Below are positions 27,527 through 34,365 of a stretch of 64,000 nucleotides of DNA, piece by piece. A program made the translations under genes and the position numbers. The stretch comes from Cytophagales bacterium (GTDB taxonomy: Bacteria > Bacteroidota > Bacteroidia > Cytophagales > Cyclobacteriaceae): assembly GCA_020402945.1 (NCBI GenBank), contig JADBYQ010000036.1:1-64000 (forward strand). The letters are read 5' to 3'. The notes beneath the pieces are model-generated. The model searched no databases and had not been told where the DNA came from. It worked only from the letters and a program-made list of their open reading frames with translations. Position 1 is the first letter of the stretch. The number at the start of each line of letters is the position of its first letter.

Positions 27527-28644
27527 TGAAATTTGAAGATAGTCGTATGAGAGTTGTCCCTTTTTTTATTTTAGCGATCGGTACGATCCTTCTCTCTTTT
27601 AGCTCCATAAATAAACGGATAGCTCATTCAGCTGTTGATTCGTTGCGATATGCGGAAGAGAACCACTTCAAGAACCTACGCCAACTCACTTTCGGTGGAG
27701 ACAATGCAGAAGCGTATTGGAGTTTCAATAGTAAGATGGTCAGCTTCCAATCCAACAATAAAGAGTGGGGCTTGGGCTGCGATCAGATTTTTTACATGCC
27801 TATTGAGGGAATGGACTTGAGTGATGGTAAGAAAAAGCCAACGATGATCAGCACGGGTCATGGCAGGACTACCTGTTCGTTTTTTCTTCCCGGCAATAAG
27901 ACTGTTTTATATGCATCCACGCACTTAGGAGGCAAAGATTGTCCGAAAGATGTGGAACGAACACCAGGTGGAAAATACTTGTGGCCAGTATATGAAAGCT
28001 ACGATGTTTTTGTCGCTGACCTCACAGGTAAACAGTTAAAGCAGTTAACCAATGCTCCTGGGTATGACGCAGAAGCTACCGTATCGCCCAAAGGTGATAA
28101 AATTGTTTTTACCTCTACTCGCAATGGCGACCTGGATTTGTATACGATGGACATCAACGGGGAAAATGTAAAGCAAATAACCAACGAACTCGGCTATGAT
28201 GGAGGCGCATTCTTTTCACCAGATGGAACCAAAATTGTTTTCAGAGCTTCGCGCTTTGCGACCGAAGAAGCACGAAAAGAATATATCGATTATTTAAAGC
28301 AAGGTCTTGTTGCGCCTACCGCCATGGAGCTGTTTACTTGCAATGTCGATGGCTCGGATTTAAAACAGTTGACACAATTAGGCAAGGCAAATTGGGCTCC
28401 TTTCTATCCTCCATCCGGGAAAAAGATTATTTTCAGCTCCAACCACAAAGGGAAAAGAGGCTTCGAATTTAATCTCTTTATGATTAATGAAGACGGCAGC
28501 GGACTTGAACAGATTTCACACGATAAAGTATTCGATTCATTCCCCATGTTTTCGCCAGATGGAAAGAAAATTATTTTTTCATCTAACAGAAATAATGGGG
28601 GTACAAGAAATACTAATCTGTTTGTGGCGGAATGGGTAGATTAG
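27523..28644 (+). CDS. exported TolB-like beta-propeller protein
   Basis: A signal-like hydrophobic segment near residues 10-28 is followed by repeated WD40-like/PD40 motifs, seen as DAEATVSPKGDKIVFTS, GGAFFSPDGTKIVFRAS and SFPMFSPDGKKIIFSSN. This gives a periplasmic propeller related to the TolB C-terminal domain. It has no TolB N-terminal domain and no tol-pal neighbours, so a Tol function is not implied. The start overlaps the acyl-CoA ligase stop by four bases; a downstream ATG (27547) would give a shorter n-region. Confidence 0.85.
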   Translation: MMKFEDSRMRVVPFFILAIGTILLSFSSINKRIAHSAVDSLRYAEENHFKNLRQLTFGGDNAEAYWSFNSKMVSFQSNNKEWGLGCDQIFYMPIEGMDLSDGKKKPTMISTGHGRTTCSFFLPGNKTVLYASTHLGGKDCPKDVERTPGGKYLWPVYESYDVFVADLTGKQLKQLTNAPGYDAEATVSPKGDKIVFTSTRNGDLDLYTMDINGENVKQITNELGYDGGAFFSPDGTKIVFRASRFATEEARKEYIDYLKQGLVAPTAMELFTCNVDGSDLKQLTQLGKANWAPFYPPSGKKIIFSSNHKGKRGFEFNLFMINEDGSGLEQISHDKVFDSFPMFSPDGKKIIFSSNRNNGGTRNTNLFVAEWVD

Positions 28645-28692
28645 AATTCAACTTTAAAATTGTAAATCGCACAACTTAAATCGTAAATCACT
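28645..28692. repeat. degenerate A/T-rich heptamer repeat upstream of the TerB-like gene
   Basis: The spacer contains several TAAATCG-like units (GTAAATCG, TTAAATCG, GTAAATCA) at roughly heptamer spacing. It resembles the ATTCTAA array at the left edge in unit size and base composition. No promoter box stands out. Confidence 0.5.
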
Positions 28693-29133
28693 ATGATCGG
28701 CTTCTTCGAAAATCAATATCTTTCTTACAAAAAAGATCACATTAAAAACTTGTTAGCGTTGGCAAAAGCCGATGGGCACGTACATGAAAAGGAAGAAGCG
28801 GTGATTTATAAAATCGGGAAGCGCTACGGCCTTAAGGATAGGCAAGTGAAAGCCATCTTGGACAGCAATGAGAAATTTAAGATCAATGTCCCTGACAATC
28901 ACCATGACAAGATGAATGTGTTGTACGATTTAATGCTAATCGTTTTTGCGGACGGTGTGGTCGAAAAGAAAGAAGTTGCTTTTTGCGAAGATGTGGCCAA
29001 GCAATTCAGCCTAAAAAAGGAAGTTGTAAAGTGGCTTCTGACAGAAGTATTCGATAAAGGCAAAGCTCCCGCACCTGACGAATGGGATGAGATGCGCGCG
29101 CTAGCTCGAGAAAAATACTCCCTAAAGAAATAG
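28693..29133 (+). CDS. TerB-like domain protein
   Basis: This is a 146-residue, all-helical cytoplasmic protein resembling the TerB/TerB-N family. It contains two similar acidic segments, ALAKADGHVHEKEEAVIY and IVFADGVVEKKEVAFCE, typical of the duplicated metal-binding helices of TerB-like domains. No other ter genes are present, so a tellurite role is not supported. The function is unknown; it may be a metal-dependent sensor or chaperone accessory. Confidence 0.75.
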   Translation: MIGFFENQYLSYKKDHIKNLLALAKADGHVHEKEEAVIYKIGKRYGLKDRQVKAILDSNEKFKINVPDNHHDKMNVLYDLMLIVFADGVVEKKEVAFCEDVAKQFSLKKEVVKWLLTEVFDKGKAPAPDEWDEMRALAREKYSLKK

Positions 29134-29164
29134 GTCTTTACATTTTTTCTGGAGTAGGCGTCAA

Positions 29165-30544
29165 CTAGAACAAATGTTCTAGTCCGAAAAACTTATCGAT
29201 AATTACAAGTATCGATAGGATACTCAACAGCAATGGGCAAATCCAACTTATGGCGAAGTTGATATAGGCTTGCACAGAAGATCCAAGATAACTTGGATTC
29301 CCTAGGGAGAGTTCTTCATTGAGGTTACCGATTTTCCATCTGTTTCGAATAAAGAAGCACATAAAGCAGGCACCTACCGTCAAGCTAATATCGCACATAT
29401 CTGATACGAAGGAGAGAAAATCCGGAGAGTTGTGGACGGGTAATTTATTCAAGAACGGCACAATCCCCTGACTAAACAAACTTGGTAATCCGAACACAAA
29501 AATCAGTGCAGACAGACCCCAGACTACTGGCTTTCTTGGCAGCTTTTTTTGGTCGACCAAGTACGCAGCTGGCACTTCCAACAACGAAATGGTTGATGTA
29601 AGTGCAGCGAAACAAATCAAAAGGAAAAAAGATCCGCCAACAACTCTCCCCATGATAGGCCCCATATTTTGAAAGGCTTCTGCCAGAATCACAAAAATCA
29701 ATTTTGGCCCTTGACCCGGCTCGGCACCTAGAGAAAACACCAACGGAAACACCATTAGCCCGGCCAGAAAAGCAACCGATGTATCAGCAATTGAAATGAT
29801 AGCTGCAGAAGAAACGATGTTTTGATTTTTACCAACATATGAACCGTAGGTAATCAACGCACCCATGCCGAGTGAAAGCGAAAAGAACGCCTGCGTCAAT
29901 GCATAAAAGATAGTTCGCGGTGTAATTTCATTCAGATCAGGTACCAAATAGAATTCGACTCCCGCAATAGCATTGTGCAATGTTAGGCTATAAATGATTA
30001 GTCCAATTAGAATGATATAGAGTCCCGGCATCATGATCTTATTGGCAGCTTCTATCCCTTTTGCTATGCCCTGAGAGACAATGTAGGCCGTGAGTCCCAT
30101 GAAGACTAAGGAGAAGAAGAACAAAGGGCCGATATTATTCACATACTCGCCAAAAAACTGGCCCAGGTCCTGGTGGGTAAGTAGATCGCCAAAAGAGATT
30201 TCTAGAAAATAACCAAAGGCCCAGCCGGCTACCACGTTATAAAATGAGAGAATAAAAAATCCGGCAAGAATACCGAATAGGCCGAGGTAGCCCCACTTAC
30301 CCCCGCCCAATTTTTGATAGGAGCCATAAGCGTCTGTACCCGCTTTTCGGCCGATCGCAATTTCACCCACCATCACAGGAAAGCAGAGCAATAAGATACA
30401 GATCAGGTAAATCAGTAAAAAGCCTGCTCCTCCATTAGTTCCTGCGAGATATGGAAACCGCCAGATGTTGCCTAATCCTACAGCAGACCCTGCAGCCGCT
30501 AAGATGAATCCTATCCTTCCTGAAAAGCCTCCTCTGTTTGCCAT
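29165..30544 (-). CDS. neurotransmitter:sodium symporter family transporter
   Basis: This is a 12-helix LeuT-fold sodium-coupled transporter, probably for an amino acid. The opening GFILAAAGSAVGLGNIWRFP contains the unwound TM1 region that binds sodium and substrate. GGAGFLLIYLICILLLCFP and later SLSLGMGALITYGSY are also typical. ATG 30544 (MANRGGFSGR, 459 residues) is preferred over the upstream ATG because the family begins here. The substrate is not readable. Confidence 0.93.
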   Translation of the reverse strand: MANRGGFSGRIGFILAAAGSAVGLGNIWRFPYLAGTNGGAGFLLIYLICILLLCFPVMVGEIAIGRKAGTDAYGSYQKLGGGKWGYLGLFGILAGFFILSFYNVVAGWAFGYFLEISFGDLLTHQDLGQFFGEYVNNIGPLFFFSLVFMGLTAYIVSQGIAKGIEAANKIMMPGLYIILIGLIIYSLTLHNAIAGVEFYLVPDLNEITPRTIFYALTQAFFSLSLGMGALITYGSYVGKNQNIVSSAAIISIADTSVAFLAGLMVFPLVFSLGAEPGQGPKLIFVILAEAFQNMGPIMGRVVGGSFFLLICFAALTSTISLLEVPAAYLVDQKKLPRKPVVWGLSALIFVFGLPSLFSQGIVPFLNKLPVHNSPDFLSFVSDMCDISLTVGACFMCFFIRNRWKIGNLNEELSLGNPSYLGSSVQAYINFAISWICPLLLSILSILVIIDKFFGLEHLF

Positions 30545-30647
30545 ATACGTAAATTTGTGCGGCAAAATACTCGTTAAACTCGTAGCAACAAAAAAACGTT
30601 GTAATTGGCGACATTAACATGGATATTTACCATTGAATAGCAATAGG

Positions 30648-32087
30648 ATGGAAGAGGCAAAAAAGTTAACCACGCAAGAAAAGGCACTACGAATAAATCT
30701 TAGCAAATCTATCTACGGCTCGTTTGCCGAAATAGGAGCCGGGCAAGAAGTAGCTGCTAATTTTTTTAAAGTGGGCGGAGCTTCAGGAACCATTGCGAAG
30801 ACGATGTCAGCGTATGACATGAAATTTTCGGATGCAATTTATGGAGTTGGCGATCGCTATGTGTGTGAAGATCGGTTGATGAGAATGTTGGCGCATGAGT
30901 ACCCTTTGCTTCCCGAAAGATTGCCTCATCGAATAGAAGAGACGCGTTTTTTTGCGTTTGCAGATACGGTAGAAGTATTGAATTTCGATCGCACCAACCA
31001 AGGCCATGGATGGATTGGGTTGCGGTTTCAACTGACACCAAAGGCTGAGCCGAATGATTGCGTGATTCACGTAAAGATGCACGACAATGATCCGCTGCAA
31101 CAGCAAGTTTCGTTGGGTATTGTAGGTGTCAATCTCCTCTATGCCTGTATGTTTCTGAAAGAGCCCGAGCAAATCATTTCGTCTTTGCTGGATGGGCTAA
31201 CCATTCGAAGAATGGAGGTAGACATGTTCCGGATTCATGGACCGGATTTTGGCCATGTGGATAACCGGTTGATGGCGCTCAAGTTGGTGAAGAACGGATT
31301 GACCAAAGCAGCCATGTTCGGGCCTGACGGGCAAGTGATGCAGCCTTCTGAATACCTGTACAAAAAAAATGTGCTTGTGCTGCGAGGAAGATTTCGACCC
31401 GTGACACATGTCAACGTAGATATGCTGTTGACGTCCAGAAGGCACTTTAGGAATGAAACCGATGTTGATCGCTCAAAGATCATTACCATAACAGAGTTGA
31501 CATTAAATGATTTGAGTGCAGAGGGTGCCATCGATGAAAAGGACTTTCTGCATCGTGCTGATATAATTTGTTCACTAGGGCAAAATGTGATGGTCTCCAA
31601 TTACTTTGAATATTATCGCCTTGTCGACTATCTATCTAAGATAACTAAAGGCAGAAAGACAGGGATGGTAATGGGAATCTATGCACTGCAAAAAGTATTT
31701 GACGAAAAGACCTATGAAAATCTTCGTGGTGGCATTTTGGAATGCTTCGCCTCACTTTTTGGCACGAACATCAAACTATATATTTACCCCGCCTTACGAA
31801 AAGATGGAAGCCTGTTTACGCTTAAAGATTTTGAAGCAGAGCTACCTTCCCACATAAAAGGTCTCTTTCGCTATCTGATGGACAGTAATAAATTAGAAGA
31901 TATCCACGATGCGAACGTTGCCAATTTGAATATTATCTCTGACAATGTATTGGCGATGATTCGCAAGGGCGAATCTGGTTGGGAAAAGTTTGTTCCACAC
32001 AAAGTAGAAGAGGCTATTAAAGAGCAGGGTCTGTTTGACTACCCGCATACGCCAGTTCAACTTGGTTTTGACAACATCAAAATCTAA
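30648..32087 (+). CDS. conserved cytoplasmic protein of unknown function
   Basis: This is a soluble protein of 479 residues with a strongly conserved-looking N-terminal block, KSIYGSFAEIGAGQEVA and GGASGTIAKTMSAYDMKFSD. I recall this family from many bacteria, where databases have at times labelled it a TonB-dependent receptor. The sequence has no signal peptide, TonB box or barrel pattern, so that name looks wrong. No catalytic motif is recognisable. The start is ATG 30648; an in-frame TTG five codons earlier is less likely. A small exported protein is encoded two bases downstream. Confidence 0.7.
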   Translation: MEEAKKLTTQEKALRINLSKSIYGSFAEIGAGQEVAANFFKVGGASGTIAKTMSAYDMKFSDAIYGVGDRYVCEDRLMRMLAHEYPLLPERLPHRIEETRFFAFADTVEVLNFDRTNQGHGWIGLRFQLTPKAEPNDCVIHVKMHDNDPLQQQVSLGIVGVNLLYACMFLKEPEQIISSLLDGLTIRRMEVDMFRIHGPDFGHVDNRLMALKLVKNGLTKAAMFGPDGQVMQPSEYLYKKNVLVLRGRFRPVTHVNVDMLLTSRRHFRNETDVDRSKIITITELTLNDLSAEGAIDEKDFLHRADIICSLGQNVMVSNYFEYYRLVDYLSKITKGRKTGMVMGIYALQKVFDEKTYENLRGGILECFASLFGTNIKLYIYPALRKDGSLFTLKDFEAELPSHIKGLFRYLMDSNKLEDIHDANVANLNIISDNVLAMIRKGESGWEKFVPHKVEEAIKEQGLFDYPHTPVQLGFDNIKI

Positions 32088-32089
32088 AG

Positions 32090-32692
32090 ATGAAGGTGCA
32101 AGAAGGTTTAATTGCCGCAATTTTTTTCGCGCTCGCGTTGCCATCTTCAGCGCAGTTTATCAATATGCCAACCACAATTCAAACACCCCGAGGTAATGTT
32201 ACATCAAGTAGATTAGTGTATTTCCCAACGTTCAATTATAGGAATGGTGATATTGATACTAACCTAAAATTCGATTTTACTATTGTTCTTTCTGATGATT
32301 CAGTGGTTAATTTGTTTTCTTCTGTAGGGGTAGATGACAAAAAAATGTATGTAATCCAGACAGTGAACAAGTCGAAGTTTAAGATTTTTCCAGAGGACAC
32401 AAAAGAAATTTCGGGAAGTTCTGCAGCGTGGGGGAAGGTCAACGGAATACCCGCAGACAGTTGCTGGCTTTTTAAGATTGCTACGGGGGTTATCAATTGT
32501 TATTCATCTTTTCCAATGAAGGACATTAACACGACCATAGCAATCGAGGACACTGGAAGGAGAAAGATAGTCCCGTTGACAAAACAAAATATTGCGAATA
32601 TTGTGGGGGATGATGACCAAAAGATTGTAAAGTGGCTTGAAGAAGGCAGACTTATTAAGGTTATCAAGTACTACAATAGAAAAAACCAGTAG
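32090..32692 (+). CDS. small exported protein of unknown function
   Basis: A clean signal peptide (MKVQEGLIAAIFFALALPSS followed by AQ) precedes a 178-residue mature part rich in beta-strand pattern, with no motif I recognise. It follows the unknown soluble protein gene after two bases and is probably co-transcribed, but nothing links the functions. It may be a lineage-specific periplasmic protein. Confidence 0.75.
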   Translation: MKVQEGLIAAIFFALALPSSAQFINMPTTIQTPRGNVTSSRLVYFPTFNYRNGDIDTNLKFDFTIVLSDDSVVNLFSSVGVDDKKMYVIQTVNKSKFKIFPEDTKEISGSSAAWGKVNGIPADSCWLFKIATGVINCYSSFPMKDINTTIAIEDTGRRKIVPLTKQNIANIVGDDDQKIVKWLEEGRLIKVIKYYNRKNQ

Positions 32693-32757
32693 CCTACTTT
32701 TCAGGGGCGATTCAATTTCTAACTCTAGTATTCTTCATCTTGATTAGCTCAAACAGA

Positions 32758-34161
32758 TCAAAGATTTCCTTCTGCCTTCATTCGTTTAAAGTAGGATCTC
32801 GCCTCCACAAGTACTTTAGGTGCAAGGATAAATCCAGACACCATGGTTGGGATAGCCATCAGGGCATACGCAATGTCAATAATATTTATGACCAAGTTCA
32901 TCGACACGATTGCTCCAAAAATAATGGTGCCCAGATAGAAATAATCATAATAGCGAGCAGCCTTTACACCCACCAAAAACGAAAGAGCCTTGTTCCCATA
33001 ATAACTATAGGAAAAAAGCGAAGTGATCGCAAAAAAGAATGCGCAAAGTAATAGCAAGTACTTGCCTATGCCTGGCATGGCAGCGTTAAAGGCATTGGCA
33101 GTAAGTGTAACACCCAATCCACGGGTGCCCTCCACATCCCATACACCTGTAACTAAAATAGCCAGTGCTGTAAGCGAGCAAACCAGTAAGGTATCAATGG
33201 CAGGGCTGAGCATAGAAACTAATCCTTCTCTGATCGGTTCTGAACTTTGAGAGGCTCCTAATGCCATAGGTGCTGTTCCAATTCCTGCTTCATTTGAAAA
33301 AGAGGCTCTGCGCACACCCGTCACAATAAGACCTCCCAACATCCCACCTAATGCCGGACTTCCATGATAATTGGTTGCAGCAAAAGCGTCTGTTATAATC
33401 AGGGCAAAATAATGCGGCACTTTGTCAAAGTTGATTAACAGAATCGCTAACACAGAGAAAAAGTAAATCACAATCATGAGAGGAACCATCTTTCCGGCCC
33501 AAACTCCAATGCGTTGAATACCGCCAATAATTACAATTCCTGAAATGATGGTTAAGACAATACCAATGATAAACTTGGCGATGTTAACTTCAATACCTGC
33601 TAGTGAAAATGAAGCGGATTTCATTTCCGGTGAATCAATTCCAATATCAACGATAGCTTGAGTAAGTTGATTCGCTTGAAATATTGGCAGACAGCCGATC
33701 ATAGCACACAGACAGAACAACACTGCAAGGGGATAAAATGGCTTGCCAAGTGCTTCGCGGATTACAAACATCGGGCCACCTTGAATCACCCCGTTGGAAT
33801 CTTTCCCGCGATACATCACCGATAACGTACTGGTAAAGAAGTTAGTAGACATTCCAACAAAAGCAGTTACCCACATCCAGAAAAGTGCTCCCGGGCCCCC
33901 AATGCTAATGGCAGCTGCCACACCAGCAATGTTGCCCATACCAACAGTTGAAGCCAATGCGGTAGAAAGTGCTTCGTAGGGACTGATTTGCCCCGGGTCA
34001 TTTGGATTGTGGAACTTGCCCTTCAAAATTGCAATCGAATGAAAGAAGTATTTGTAGTGGATGAACCGTGAGTAGATGAAGAAGAACAACCCTCCGAGAA
34101 TCAAAAGAAAAAGAATGGGAGTCCAGATTCCGGTTGCGATGTCACTAATTAACTCGTTCAT
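32758..34161 (-). CDS. alanine/glycine:cation symporter (AGCS family)
   Basis: This is a sodium- or proton-coupled amino-acid carrier of 467 residues with about eleven hydrophobic segments. The family block is visible as TVGMGNIAGVAAAISIGGPG followed by ALFWMWVTAFVGM, and the later RRASFSNEAGIGTAPMALGA stretch is equally typical. It stands alone. The spacer upstream of it holds short ATTCTGA repeats and a DnaA-box match shared with the dnaB promoter region. Confidence 0.94.
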   Translation of the reverse strand: MNELISDIATGIWTPILFLLILGGLFFFIYSRFIHYKYFFHSIAILKGKFHNPNDPGQISPYEALSTALASTVGMGNIAGVAAAISIGGPGALFWMWVTAFVGMSTNFFTSTLSVMYRGKDSNGVIQGGPMFVIREALGKPFYPLAVLFCLCAMIGCLPIFQANQLTQAIVDIGIDSPEMKSASFSLAGIEVNIAKFIIGIVLTIISGIVIIGGIQRIGVWAGKMVPLMIVIYFFSVLAILLINFDKVPHYFALIITDAFAATNYHGSPALGGMLGGLIVTGVRRASFSNEAGIGTAPMALGASQSSEPIREGLVSMLSPAIDTLLVCSLTALAILVTGVWDVEGTRGLGVTLTANAFNAAMPGIGKYLLLLCAFFFAITSLFSYSYYGNKALSFLVGVKAARYYDYFYLGTIIFGAIVSMNLVINIIDIAYALMAIPTMVSGFILAPKVLVEARSYFKRMKAEGNL

Positions 34162-34204
34162 TAGAAAGGGCTTAAATCATTTCAACTGCTAAATTTAGAC
34201 AAAA

Positions 34205-34245
34205 CAATTCTGAATGCTAAATTCTGAATTCTGAATTCAAAATTT
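34205..34245. repeat. short ATTCTGA heptamer repeat
   Basis: Two to three adjacent ATTCTGA units with flanking ATGCTAA and AATTTAGAAT variants form a degenerate version of the heptamer array seen at position 1. It lies between the symporter and dnaB genes. Confidence 0.6.
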
Positions 34246-34264
34246 AGAATGGGTACTTTAGTGG

Positions 34265-34273
34265 TGTGGATAA
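34265..34273 (-). promoter_or_regulatory. DnaA-box match upstream of dnaB
   Basis: TGTGGATAA is the exact reverse complement of the TTATCCACA DnaA-box consensus. It lies 93 bases before the dnaB start. A TACGTTTG -7 box at 34316-34323 follows, without a properly spaced TTG. A single 9-mer can occur by chance, so the DnaA link is tentative. Confidence 0.4.
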
Positions 34274-34365
34274 CTCTGGGGGGCGTTTGTTAAACGATGT
34301 GAACTCTTAAAACAATACGTTTGTCCTTCTAAAAAAAAGCAACTCAATACCAACAACCACGAAGT

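Noticed and set aside
28693-29133. Tellurite resistance operon
   Set aside because: A single TerB-like gene with no terC, terD or terZ nearby.
34265-34273. Replication origin
   Set aside because: Only one DnaA box is present, with no box cluster or dnaA/dnaN neighbour.
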